From Bacilli bacterium (GTDB taxonomy: Bacteria; Bacillota_I; Bacilli_A; RF39; UBA660): a stretch of 15,925 nt of DNA. Under the pieces are notes generated by a model, which had not been told where the DNA came from, did no database searches, and saw nothing but the letters and a program-made list of their open reading frames with translations. The stretch covers positions 1 through 15,925 of the forward strand of contig JAFUZI010000068.1 of NCBI GenBank assembly GCA_017476705.1, in the 5' to 3' direction. Below, piece after piece: positions 1 through 6,310 of this stretch (the stretch's first letter is position 1; every line of letters starts with the position of its first letter). The position numbers and the translations under genes are program-made.

Positions 1-177
1 ATAATAATTAGATATATCTTGAAAAGAATTCCAGTAATTACATTTACCATTACCAGTTACTAATATTTTTTTACCTAAAACACTATTTTTTTCTATTATA
101 GTAACTTCTGAATTATTTGATGCATATATAGCAGCAACAAGCCCAGATGCACCTCCACCAATAATTAAAGTCTTCAT
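1..177 (-). CDS. HI0933/BaiN-like NAD(P)/FAD-dependent flavoprotein, N-terminal part
   Basis: Partial gene: 59 codons are visible and the rest lies beyond the left edge. The translation opens MKTLIIGGGASGLVAA, a Rossmann FAD-binding GxGxxG turn (residues 7-12). An acidic residue follows at the end of strand 2 (TIIEKN), then LGKKILVTGNGKCN near residue 36. That last motif is characteristic of the HI0933/BaiN-like (aminoacetone-oxidase-type) flavoproteins. The family binds FAD; its substrate is usually unknown. The start is fixed by GAGGTGA just upstream. The gene follows the last member of the exported-protein array and has its own promoter overlapping that gene's terminator. Its 5' end is repeated three times inside the array (898-984, 1639-1725, 2624-2710). 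Confidence 0.85.
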   Translation of the reverse strand, partial: MKTLIIGGGASGLVAAIYASNNSEVTIIEKNSVLGKKILVTGNGKCNYWNSFQDISNYY

Positions 178-193
178 AACTCACCTCTTAATT

Positions 194-221
194 ATTATAA
201 CAAAAAAGAATATTAATACAA
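194..221 (-). promoter_or_regulatory. Promoter of the flavoprotein gene, overlapping a terminator
   Basis: On the minus strand, a perfect -10 TATAAT (194-199) lies 16 bases after a -35-like TTGTAT (216-221). The -35 sits in the loop and 3' arm of the preceding gene's terminator hairpin, so the same bases end one transcript and start the next. The leader would be only about a dozen bases. Confidence 0.5.
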
Positions 222-230
222 TATTCTTTT
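202..230 (-). terminator. Terminator of array gene P1
   Basis: On the minus strand, AAGAATATT (220-228) pairs with AATATTCTT (206-214) around a five-base loop, and A-T pairs extend the stem to 11. A T-run follows. The hairpin begins three bases past the P1 stop. Near-identical copies end P2, P3 and P4. Confidence 0.8.
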
Positions 231-232
231 AA

Positions 233-820
233 TTAATCTGTTGTTTTAGTATATCGAATTGTTACGGATATATCTATTTTGGCAGTGCTATCACTTTCAT
301 TTTGCCACCACATTCCATTTGTTAACAAAGAAATAGCATTTCTATTAGCTACCACATAATAATACATTGTACTGTTAGTATCTATATGATTCACCATTGC
401 ACTAGTTGGAAAAAAAGCATACCATCCATCACTTTCACGATAAGCTTTCATATAAAAACTAGACCCATCTATAAAAACAACATCAGCGGATATATTTGAA
501 ATATCAAATATTTGCCATGAAGAACGAGTACTTATATTATCAATTTTTCTAATTCCATTAGCTACATAAGTCTTTTGATACAATGGCTTACCATCTATCC
601 ATGTTCCTATAACACGCTCATCAGTAGAATAATTATCACTTGTTTTAGCTAGCTTTAAACTATCTATAGCTGCTTGTACATTAGTAACTCCCCATGATTT
701 ATCTTTTGGTTTATATGTTATATCACCAGCAAGCAAAGATGATGCTAATACTGTAGTTAAAGTGCATGTTATAATTCCTAATATATACATCATCACTGGA
801 TTTTTTATTATTCTTTTCAT
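233..820 (-). CDS. P1: exported variable-core array protein
   Basis: 195 residues, function not recognised. Residues 1-40 are basic (MKRIIK), then one hydrophobic helix (about 9-30), then ASSLLA followed by DITYKPKD. This is a signal peptide or signal anchor, so the rest should face outside. Residues 41-84 carry the family-constant segment SWGVTNVQAAIDSLKLAKTS and GTWIDGKPLYQKT. Residues 85-187 are unique to this copy and rich in aromatic, Ser, Asn and Thr residues. The last residues RYTKTTD are shared again with P2, P4 and P5. The GTWIDGKP...YTKTTD layout resembles small beta-rich C-terminal domains I recall from phage tail and structural proteins; that is a recollection, not a search. The start is set by AGGTGATAATATG. 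The gene has its own promoter and terminator and is the copy nearest the flavoprotein gene. Confidence 0.85.
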   Translation of the reverse strand: MKRIIKNPVMMYILGIITCTLTTVLASSLLAGDITYKPKDKSWGVTNVQAAIDSLKLAKTSDNYSTDERVIGTWIDGKPLYQKTYVANGIRKIDNISTRSSWQIFDISNISADVVFIDGSSFYMKAYRESDGWYAFFPTSAMVNHIDTNSTMYYYVVANRNAISLLTNGMWWQNESDSTAKIDISVTIRYTKTTD

Positions 821-836
821 ATTATCACCTAGTTTA

Positions 837-865
837 ATTATATATTATTTATATAATTAATGCAA
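837..865 (-). promoter_or_regulatory. Promoter of P1
   Basis: On the minus strand, TTGCAT (860-865), a 17-base spacer, then perfect TATAAT (837-842), 16 bases before the ATG. A second TTGCAT occurs nine bases upstream (869-874), a small tandem duplication of the -35 area absent from the other copies. The leader is very short and begins close to the AGGTGA ribosome site. Confidence 0.7.
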
Positions 866-872
866 GTAATGC

Positions 873-899
873 AAGAAAAAAAGCTACATTTAGTAACTT
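873..899 (-). terminator. Duplicated ftsZ-type terminator upstream of P1
   Basis: Stem 881-887/893-899 with a five-base loop and a minus-strand T-run. It is the same hairpin that follows ftsZ (3875-3893), with one change that turns a G-C pair into G-U. It directly abuts the flavoprotein relic at 898-984, marking the duplication junction. Confidence 0.75.
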
Positions 900-984
900 C
901 TATTATAGTAACTTCTGAATTATTTGATGCATATATAGCAGCAACAAGCCCAGATGCACCTCCACCAATAATTAAAGTTTTTTT
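898..984 (-). pseudogene. Flavoprotein 5' relic, copy 1
   Basis: Matches the first 29 codons of the flavoprotein gene at 91-177 (offset 807), reading KTLIIGGGASGLVAA through VTIIE, then breaks into the ftsZ-type terminator. The start codon is lost (ATG became AAA) and the ribosome site has decayed from GAGGTGAG to AAAGTGAG. Upstream it retains TATAAT and the P-type terminator as at the real gene. It should give no protein. Confidence 0.85.
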
Positions 985-1008
985 GACTCACTTTTTAATT
1001 ATTATAAC

Positions 1009-1038
1009 AAAAAAGAATATTATTACAAATATTCTTTT
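1009..1038 (-). terminator. Terminator of array gene P2
   Basis: Stem AAAAGAATAT (1029-1038 read on minus) with its complement at 1011-1020 and a short AT loop, followed by a T-run on the minus strand. It is the P2 version of the hairpin at 202-230, with a slightly different loop. Confidence 0.75.
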
Positions 1039-1040
1039 AA

Positions 1041-1571
1041 TTAATCTGTTGTTTTTGTATATTTGATTGTAAAATACCACCAACGATTTGCCATAGCATC
1101 CCACTTATTTGTACCAGCTATTATAATATTTGTACGATCTACTCTTACAGAATTTGTGAGTTTTTCATCGTCACGCATATATGATATTGTATTTTTACCA
1201 ACTTGAAATGCACCACTATTATGAATAAACATAAATTCATAATCTATAACTTTATCAATTGATGCAATATTGTGTGGATAATTAGTATTTTCTCCAATAG
1301 CAATATTATTAAATTCAATTGTCTTTTGGTATATTGGTTTACCATCTATCCATGTTCCGACAACATGTTCATCTGTTGAATAATTATCACTTGTTTTAGC
1401 TAGTTTTAAACTATCTATTGCGGCTTGTACATTAGTAACTCCCCATGATTTATCCTTTGGTTTATATGTTATATCATTAGCAAGCAAAGATGATGCTAAT
1501 ACTGTGGTTAAAGTACATGTTATAATTCCTAATATATACATCATCACTGGATTTTTTATTATTCTTTTCAT
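1041..1571 (-). CDS. P2: exported variable-core array protein
   Basis: 176 residues, function not recognised. Residues 1-84 are almost identical to P1: basic N-terminus, one hydrophobic signal segment, ASSLLA, then SWGVTNVQAAIDSLK and GTWIDGKPIYQKT. From about residue 86 the sequence is unrelated to the other copies (EFNNIAIGENTNYPHNIAS and onward, with the hydrophobic patch YEFMFIH). It rejoins them at the C-terminal KYTKTTD. No second membrane helix is evident. The start is set by AGGTGATAATATG. The gene has its own promoter and terminator and lies between relic copies 1 and 2. Constant ends around an unrelated core suggest cassette-like exchange of the exposed part; this is inferred. Confidence 0.85.
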   Translation of the reverse strand: MKRIIKNPVMMYILGIITCTLTTVLASSLLANDITYKPKDKSWGVTNVQAAIDSLKLAKTSDNYSTDEHVVGTWIDGKPIYQKTIEFNNIAIGENTNYPHNIASIDKVIDYEFMFIHNSGAFQVGKNTISYMRDDEKLTNSVRVDRTNIIIAGTNKWDAMANRWWYFTIKYTKTTD

Positions 1572-1587
1572 ATTATCACCTAGTTTA

Positions 1588-1616
1588 ATTATATATTATT
1601 TATATAATTAATGCAA
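1588..1616 (-). promoter_or_regulatory. Promoter of P2
   Basis: TTGCAT (1611-1616), a 17-base spacer and TATAAT (1588-1593) on the minus strand, immediately after the duplicated ftsZ-type terminator. The spacer is identical to that of P1. Confidence 0.7.
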
Positions 1617-1640
1617 TAAAAAAGCTACATTTAGTAGCTT
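1615..1640 (-). terminator. Duplicated ftsZ-type terminator upstream of P2
   Basis: Perfect 7-bp stem AAGCTAC/GTAGCTT (1622-1628, 1634-1640) with the same five-base loop as after ftsZ, and a minus-strand T-run. It is joined to flavoprotein relic copy 2. Confidence 0.8.
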
Positions 1641-1725
1641 CTATTATAGTAACTTCCAAATTATTTGATGCATATATAGCAGCAACAAGCCCAGATGCAC
1701 ATCCACCAATAATTAAAGTTTTCGT
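1639..1725 (-). pseudogene. Flavoprotein 5' relic, copy 2
   Basis: Same 29-codon stretch as 91-177 (offset 1548). The start codon is ACG instead of ATG, Gly9 of the FAD motif is Cys (GGCASG), and Ser23 is Leu. The Cys change is shared with copy 3; the GTGAGTCA spelling at the start is shared with copy 1, so the copies are mosaic. Confidence 0.85.
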
Positions 1726-1749
1726 GACTCACTTTTTAATTATTATAAC

Positions 1750-1778
1750 AAAAAAGAATATTAATACAATATTCTTTT
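1750..1778 (-). terminator. Terminator of array gene P3
   Basis: Same AAGAATATT/AATATTCTT hairpin and T-run as at 202-230, but about 40 bases past the P3 stop instead of directly after it. This fits P3 having a foreign 3' end inserted into the standard unit. Confidence 0.75.
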
Positions 1779-1818
1779 AATCATATTTAACATTTACATA
1801 ACTTTAATTAATTTTATA

Positions 1819-2556
1819 TTACTCATACAAGTTATACTCTGCAACAGTTATTACAGGTCTTATAGAAGACTTTTCACCCATCGAATATGGGCGACCTGAT
1901 AAACCTGGCCATTCACCAACTGCCCAACCAGCAGTACCACTATTATGAACAGTATCTGTCCAATAATATCCTTTTAACCAATTATATTTTTGATTTAATT
2001 GTTCTGAATCACTACACCATGGATCTACATTTATATTTGCTTTATTTTCAAAGCACCATACTTGATTAGCTGATTTTGATAATATTTCTGTTATACCTAC
2101 AACATTTGCTATTTGAGTTGCTGTTGGTAATTTAATTTTTAATACATTAGACCAATCATTTATATAATTCTTACCAGCACCTGTAGAAAAAAAGTTTATA
2201 GCACTAGAATGATCCATTACACCTACATTTAAATTGCTTCCCATTATCATATCAATTAATTTTCCATCTTTTGATAAAATATAAAAATCTCTTTTAATAT
2301 CATCTCCAAGATTACATTCATATTTTGAACCAATACTTAAATGATTACCAGATTTTAATTTGCAAAATCTTGTTTTAATTACACTTGTTTTTAATTCATC
2401 TAATGCTTGACTAACATTTGATACTTTCCAACTAGGATCCTTTGGTTTATATGTTATATCACTAGCAAGCAAAGATGATGCTAATACTGTAGTCAAAGTA
2501 CATGTTATAATTCCTAATATATACATCATCACTGGATTCTTTATTATTCTTTTCAT
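1819..2556 (-). CDS. P3: array protein with substituted C-terminal domain
   Basis: 245 residues. The start is placed at the MKRIIK methionine, behind AGGTGATAATATG; the open frame extends 15 codons further, but that stretch spans the promoter. The signal segment to YKPKD matches P1, P2 and P5. Then PSWKVSNVSQALDELK replaces SWGVTNVQAAIDSLK, and everything after differs. The domain runs from FYILSKDGKLIDMIM, through KLPTATQIANVVG, to GYYWTDT, GWAV and SIRPVITV near the end. It lacks GTWIDGKP and YTKTTD. The YYWT...W.V...RPVI pattern resembles a domain common in small exported proteins of gut Bacillota (DUF6273-like), possibly of C-type-lectin/FGE fold. Four Cys residues could form disulfides outside the cell. 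Family assignment is tentative; function is unknown. Confidence 0.8.
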   Translation of the reverse strand: MKRIIKNPVMMYILGIITCTLTTVLASSLLASDITYKPKDPSWKVSNVSQALDELKTSVIKTRFCKLKSGNHLSIGSKYECNLGDDIKRDFYILSKDGKLIDMIMGSNLNVGVMDHSSAINFFSTGAGKNYINDWSNVLKIKLPTATQIANVVGITEILSKSANQVWCFENKANINVDPWCSDSEQLNQKYNWLKGYYWTDTVHNSGTAGWAVGEWPGLSGRPYSMGEKSSIRPVITVAEYNLYE

Positions 2557-2572
2557 ATTATCACCTAGTTTA

Positions 2573-2601
2573 ATTATATAATAATTATTAATTTGACGCA
2601 A
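2573..2601 (-). promoter_or_regulatory. Promoter of P3
   Basis: TTGCGT (2596-2601), a 17-base spacer and TATAAT (2573-2578) on the minus strand. The spacer is the P5 type, differing from that of P1 and P2, which gives a lineage marker within the array. Confidence 0.65.
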
Positions 2602-2710
2602 GAAAAAAGCTACATTTAGTAGCTTCTATTATAGTAACTTCTGAATTATTTGATGCATATATAGCAGCAACAAGCCCAGATGCACATCCACCAATAATTA
2701 AAGTTTTCAT
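2588..2710 (-). pseudogene. Flavoprotein 5' relic, copy 3, with an intact 40-codon ORF
   Basis: Codons 1-29 match the flavoprotein (offset 2533), with Gly9 changed to Cys. Unlike copies 1 and 2 the ATG is intact (2708-2710), with a weakened ribosome site (AAAGTGAG). The frame continues through the ftsZ-type terminator as ATKCSFFLASN and stops with TAA at 2588. A TATAAT also remains upstream (2727-2732). It is most likely a non-functional relic. If expressed, it would give a truncated Rossmann fragment with a disrupted GxGxxG. Confidence 0.75.
2603..2625 (-). terminator. Duplicated ftsZ-type terminator upstream of P3
   Basis: Perfect stem 2607-2613/2619-2625, loop 2614-2618 and a minus-strand T-run, identical to the hairpin after ftsZ. 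It lies inside the 40-codon relic ORF. Confidence 0.8.
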
Positions 2711-2734
2711 AACTCACTTTTTAATTATTATAAC

Positions 2735-2764
2735 AAAAAAGAATATTAATACAATATTCTTTTA
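2735..2764 (-). terminator. Terminator of array gene P4
   Basis: Same hairpin and T-run as at 202-230, directly after the P4 stop. It ends the P5-P4 transcript. Confidence 0.75.
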
Positions 2765-2765
2765 A

Positions 2766-3266
2766 TTAATCAGTTGTTTTTGTATATCTAAGTGTAATAC
2801 CATTTAACTTTCCACCATACATAAAGCCAAAAATAGCAGATGTTGATGATGTCCTTCTTAATGTAACATTATCACAGATTACTTTATTTGAATTATTAGT
2901 TACAAATCCCATCATTCCCGGAAATATCTCATCAACATTATTTATACCTAATGCCGTAAAAGAAATTTCAGGTGTCCAGGCAACATATTGTGCTTCCCAT
3001 GTTATATCAATGTTTAATCCTGTAATTGTCTTTTGATAAATTGGTTTACCATTTATCCATGTTCCTACAACACGCTCATCAGCAGAATAATTATCACTTG
3101 TTTTAGCTAGCTTTAAACTATCTATTGCTGCTTGTACATTAGTAACTCCCCATGATTTATCTTTTGGTTTATATGTTATATCACTAGCAAGCAAAGATGA
3201 TGCTAATACTGTTGATATTGTTCCAATTAGAATACCAATAATAATTGTTAATACACTTTTTTTCAT
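2766..3266 (-). CDS. P4: array protein with a different signal segment
   Basis: 166 residues, function not recognised. Its N-terminus (MKKSVLTIIIGILIGTIS) is not the one shared by P1, P2, P3 and P5, but it joins them at TVLASSLLASDITYKPKD and continues with SWGVTNVQAAIDSLK and GTWINGKPIYQKT. The core from about residue 81 is unique; the end is RYTKTTD. It has no promoter of its own. Its start lies 38 bases after the P5 stop, behind a purine-rich site (AGGAAGG), so it should be co-transcribed with P5. The P5-P4 pair nearest ftsZ may preserve the arrangement before amplification, since only P4 here has the terminator and a relic behind it. Confidence 0.85.
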   Translation of the reverse strand: MKKSVLTIIIGILIGTISTVLASSLLASDITYKPKDKSWGVTNVQAAIDSLKLAKTSDNYSADERVVGTWINGKPIYQKTITGLNIDITWEAQYVAWTPEISFTALGINNVDEIFPGMMGFVTNNSNKVICDNVTLRRTSSTSAIFGFMYGGKLNGITLRYTKTTD

Positions 3267-3304
3267 ATTTCATTTCCTTCCTTCTAAACAAATTATAGAT
3301 TTAT

Positions 3305-3823
3305 TTAATCTGTTGTTTTTGTGTATTGAATTGTAACATAAACAGAAGCATTAATTCTTGAAGAATTAACATTCATTGCGATTGTTTTTGCTTCTTTTCT
3401 GATCCATACAGATGATCCATCTTCAAAACTTCCAATTTCAATCGAAAGAGGATATACAATATTTGAAGTTTCTACATATCCACCTACAATAAATATTGTT
3501 TCATATGAAATATCACTAATAGATGCAATAACAAGATTAGAATTTGCTGTTGCGGGTGCATTAGTAACAATTGTCTTTTGATATAAAGGTTTCCCATCTA
3601 TCCATGTTCCTATAACACGCTCATTTGTTGAATAATTATCACTTGTTTTTGCTAACTTTAAACTATCTACAGCTGCTTGTACATTAGTAACTCCCCATGT
3701 TTTATCCTTTGGTTTATATGTTATATCACTAGCAAGCAAAGATGATGCTAATACTGTAGTTAAAGTACATGTTATAATTCCTAATATATACATCATCACT
3801 GGATTTTTTATTATTCTTTTCAT
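3305..3823 (-). CDS. P5: exported variable-core array protein, nearest ftsZ
   Basis: 172 residues, function not recognised. It has the standard signal segment (MKRIIKNPVMM, one helix, ASSLLA), then TWGVTNVQAAVDSLK, GTWIDGKPLYQKT, a unique core (NAPATANSNLVIASIS and onward, with YETIFIVGGYVET) and QYTKTTD at the end. The start is set by AGGTGATAATATG. It follows the ftsZ terminator with its own promoter, has no terminator after it and runs into P4. It is the only unit preceded by ftsZ itself rather than by a flavoprotein relic, so it marks the ancestral left border of the duplicated segment. Confidence 0.85.
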   Translation of the reverse strand: MKRIIKNPVMMYILGIITCTLTTVLASSLLASDITYKPKDKTWGVTNVQAAVDSLKLAKTSDNYSTNERVIGTWIDGKPLYQKTIVTNAPATANSNLVIASISDISYETIFIVGGYVETSNIVYPLSIEIGSFEDGSSVWIRKEAKTIAMNVNSSRINASVYVTIQYTKTTD

Positions 3824-3839
3824 ATTATCACCTAGTTTA

Positions 3840-3868
3840 ATTATATAATAATTATTAATTTAGTGCAA
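3840..3868 (-). promoter_or_regulatory. Promoter of the P5-P4 operon
   Basis: TTGCAC (3863-3868), a 17-base spacer and TATAAT (3840-3845) on the minus strand, just past the ftsZ terminator T-run. It is the likely parent of the copies before P1, P2 and P3. Confidence 0.7.
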
Positions 3869-3893
3869 TAAAAAAAGCTACATTTAGTAGCTT
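3869..3893 (-). terminator. ftsZ terminator
   Basis: Stem AAGCTAC/GTAGCTT (3875-3881, 3887-3893), five-base loop and minus-strand T-run, starting one base after the ftsZ stop. It is the original of the three copies inside the array. Confidence 0.85.
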
Positions 3894-3894
3894 A

Positions 3895-4965
3895 TTAAAA
3901 TACTCTTTTTCTTAAAATAGGAGGTAGATCATCTTCATCATCTATGTCCATTGAATCATCATCTACTACTTCTCTATTCTTAATTGGAGATGAAATTTCA
4001 TCTTTTAATTGTTCATCTTCTTCTTCAAATCCTGTTGCTATAACAGTAACGATTAATTCATCACCTAAATTTTCATTAATTACAGCACCAAATATTGTAT
4101 TAATATCTGTATTAGCAGATTCTCTAACAACTTCAACAGCTTCTTCTACTTCAAAAAGTGTTAAATTCTCTCCACCTGTAACATTTATAATTGCATCAGT
4201 AGCACCTTGAATACTTGTTTCTAATAGTGGACTAGATACTGCTTCTCTTGCAGCTTCACTAGCTCTATTATCTCCAACACCCATACCAATTCCAATTAGG
4301 GCATTTCCACGTTTTTCCATTACAGCTTTAACGTCAGCAAAGTCAAGGTTTATAAGTCCTGAAACAGCAATTAAATCTGAAATTGATTGTACACCACGTC
4401 TAAGTACATTATCAACTTCTTTAAATGAATCTAAAAGTGGTGTTGTTCTATCAATTATTTCTCTAAGTTTGTCATTAGGTATAACTATAAGTGTATCTAC
4501 ATGTTTTTTAAGTTCTTCTAATCCTTCAAGTGCTTGTTGCATTCTCTTTTTACCTTCAAATGAGAATGGTTTAGTAACTATACCAACTGTTAAAGCACCA
4601 AGTCCTTGTGCGATATCAGCGATTACTGGAGCAGCTCCTGTACCAGTTCCTCCACCCATACCACAAGTTACGAAAATCATATCAGCTCCTTCAAGTGCAG
4701 CTTCTATTTCATTTCTAGATTCAAGTGCTGATTCTTTACCAATCTCAGGTTTTCCTCCTGCACCAAGACCACTTGTAAGCTCTGTTCCTATTTGAATCTT
4801 AACTGGAGCTTTTGAATTATTTAAAACTTGTAAATCAGTATTTGCTACTATAAAATCTACACCTTGTACACCTGATTCAATCATTCTGTTAACAGCGTTG
4901 TTTCCACCGCCACCAACACCAACGACTTTAATTTTTGCTAATTGATCGATTTCTAATCCTAACAT
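3895..4965 (-). CDS. ftsZ: Cell-division GTPase FtsZ
   Basis: 356 residues. Tubulin homologue that polymerises into the Z-ring at midcell and recruits the divisome. Visible: the glycine-rich VGVGGGGNNAVNRM at about 15-27, the tubulin signature GGGTGTG at 104-110, and the T7 synergy loop NLDFADVKAVM at 206-216 with the acidic residues that complete the neighbouring subunit's GTPase site. An acidic linker of about 40 residues ends in DDEDDLPPILRKRVF, the conserved C-terminal peptide that binds FtsA (and SepF where present). Length is slightly below Bacillus FtsZ, with a short linker. The start is set by AGGAGG eight bases upstream. It begins 12 bases after the ftsA stop and is co-transcribed with it. 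Confidence 0.98.
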   Translation of the reverse strand: MLGLEIDQLAKIKVVGVGGGGNNAVNRMIESGVQGVDFIVANTDLQVLNNSKAPVKIQIGTELTSGLGAGGKPEIGKESALESRNEIEAALEGADMIFVTCGMGGGTGTGAAPVIADIAQGLGALTVGIVTKPFSFEGKKRMQQALEGLEELKKHVDTLIVIPNDKLREIIDRTTPLLDSFKEVDNVLRRGVQSISDLIAVSGLINLDFADVKAVMEKRGNALIGIGMGVGDNRASEAAREAVSSPLLETSIQGATDAIINVTGGENLTLFEVEEAVEVVRESANTDINTIFGAVINENLGDELIVTVIATGFEEEDEQLKDEISSPIKNREVVDDDSMDIDDEDDLPPILRKRVF

Positions 4966-4977
4966 ATTGTAATCCTC

Positions 4978-6222
4978 CTATTCGCTAAAAAAGTATCCAA
5001 ATACTTTACCTAGCATTGATTCTTCTGAAACTGTAAATATTCCGTCTTTTTCAGAAGATATTTCTTCCATATCGCTTTTACTAAGCATTGAATGTATTTT
5101 CCCTTTTAATTTCATTTTACTAATATAGTAAGCTATATTTCCAACGCTTGCTGAATACTTATTATTTCTAAGCCCAACTAAATGTATATCACTTACCTTA
5201 GCTTTATTGCCTAGAATCTCTTCAGCAATAAGTGAGAAATTAGTCATACTACTAGTACCACCAGTTATTAGTATATAATCAATATCTCGTTTTGTCAAAG
5301 TATTTATTTCTTTTCTTGCTAAAATTAATATTTCTTCTAATCTAGCCATTACCACTTCGGAAACTTCATATTGACTAATTTTTATATTTTCACCATCTTT
5401 ATTTAATACTTCAATATAGTCACTTTTACTTGCATATTTTTTATGAGCTAATGCAAATTTTTCTTTAATTTTCTTTGATTCTTTTGGAGTTACCTTATAC
5501 ATATAAGATATATCATTATCAATATTTTTGCCACCAACACCTAAAACTGAATTATTAACTATAATTCCTTTATTAAATAAAGATACAGTTGTAGTTTCAT
5601 GTCCAATATTAATAACAGCTCCAACACCTGATTTTGTAATATCTTCTTTCATTGATGCCATATCTCCTATACTAGATAGTGATACATCAGCAACCTCTAA
5701 TCCTGCATCCTCAAGAAGAGTTACCACTGACATAATATTTTTCTTTGGAGTTAAAACCATTACTGCACGAGTTGCAAAATCATGTGCAAGCATTCCTTTT
5801 GGATCTTTAATTCCTTCTTCTCTATTAACCATAAAATCTATTGGAATTGTTGTTACCATTACACGATTTTCTATTTTTTTAGATTTCATAGCAAGTTGTA
5901 ATAAACTAACTATCTCTTCACCAGTAATTTCTGTTTCTTCCTCAAAATGTTGTTCAGCCTTAACCATTACAAATTCAGAAAAATAATTAGGAATTGTTGC
6001 TATAACATTTTTAATTTTAATGCCAAGCATATCCTCAACTTCACTGATTGCCTTTTTTAGTGAAATACTAGCTTCTTTTCCATTAGTGATTAAACCCTTT
6101 TTTATTCCATTTGATTTAACAGAAGATGCTGCAAGTAAATTTAGCTTATTATTAAATAGTTCACAAACAACTACCTTAATAGTATCTGAGCCAATGTCTA
6201 CACTAGTATAAACATATTTCAT
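4978..6222 (-). CDS. ftsA: Cell-division protein FtsA
   Basis: 414 residues from the chosen start. Actin-like ATPase that tethers FtsZ filaments to the membrane. Visible: phosphate-1 motif VDIGSDTIKVVV near the N-terminus, phosphate-2 VINIGHETTTVSLF in the middle, adenosine motif YILITGGTSSM in the last third, and a C-terminal amphipathic helix (MLGKVFGYFF) after a linker, the usual membrane-targeting sequence. An ATG three codons upstream (6231) touches the AGGAG ribosome site, so the ATG at 6222, nine bases after it, is preferred. The gene heads the ftsA-ftsZ transcript and has its own promoter. Confidence 0.96.
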   Translation of the reverse strand: MKYVYTSVDIGSDTIKVVVCELFNNKLNLLAASSVKSNGIKKGLITNGKEASISLKKAISEVEDMLGIKIKNVIATIPNYFSEFVMVKAEQHFEEETEITGEEIVSLLQLAMKSKKIENRVMVTTIPIDFMVNREEGIKDPKGMLAHDFATRAVMVLTPKKNIMSVVTLLEDAGLEVADVSLSSIGDMASMKEDITKSGVGAVINIGHETTTVSLFNKGIIVNNSVLGVGGKNIDNDISYMYKVTPKESKKIKEKFALAHKKYASKSDYIEVLNKDGENIKISQYEVSEVVMARLEEILILARKEINTLTKRDIDYILITGGTSSMTNFSLIAEEILGNKAKVSDIHLVGLRNNKYSASVGNIAYYISKMKLKGKIHSMLSKSDMEEISSEKDGIFTVSEESMLGKVFGYFFSE

Positions 6223-6250
6223 ACAAATCATCTCCTATAATCTATATACA

Positions 6251-6279
6251 ATTATACTATATATCTTTTAAAAAGTAAA
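6251..6279 (-). promoter_or_regulatory. Promoter of ftsA-ftsZ
   Basis: TTTACT (6274-6279), a 17-base spacer and perfect TATAAT (6251-6256) on the minus strand, between the yqeY terminator and the ftsA ribosome site. Confidence 0.65.
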
Positions 6280-6281
6280 AG

Positions 6282-6308
6282 AAAAAAAGTTCTTTTAGGA
6301 ACTTTTTT
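6282..6308 (-). terminator. yqeY terminator
   Basis: Stem AAGTTC/GAACTT, lengthened by flanking A-T pairs, with a six-base loop and T-run, starting just past the yqeY stop. It is nearly symmetric, so it would also work on the plus strand. Confidence 0.8.
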
Positions 6309-6310
6309 AA

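Noticed and set aside
860..1066. Plus-strand ORF of 68 codons
   Set aside because: It lies antisense over the ftsZ-type terminator, flavoprotein relic and P2 terminator; its translation is the reverse of repeat DNA, with no ribosome site.
1887..2069. Plus-strand ORF of 60 codons inside P3
   Set aside because: Shadow frame opposite a clear coding region, no ribosome site, no recognisable product.
876..2764. CRISPR array
   Set aside because: Repeats are long (over 100 bases), only three, with whole genes between them; no short regular repeat-spacer pattern.
233..3823. Diversity-generating retroelement behind the variable cores
   Set aside because: No reverse transcriptase, no template repeat with adenine-specific changes, and cores differ wholesale rather than at scattered positions.
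233..3823. Insertion sequence or transposon causing the repeats
   Set aside because: No transposase, terminal inverted repeats or target duplications; the junctions fit simple tandem duplication.
3944..4795. Plus-strand ORFs opposite ftsZ
   Set aside because: Ser/Thr/Pro-rich shadow translations of a conserved minus-strand gene.
5528..6211. Plus-strand ORFs opposite ftsA
   Set aside because: Antisense shadows of a full-length conserved gene.
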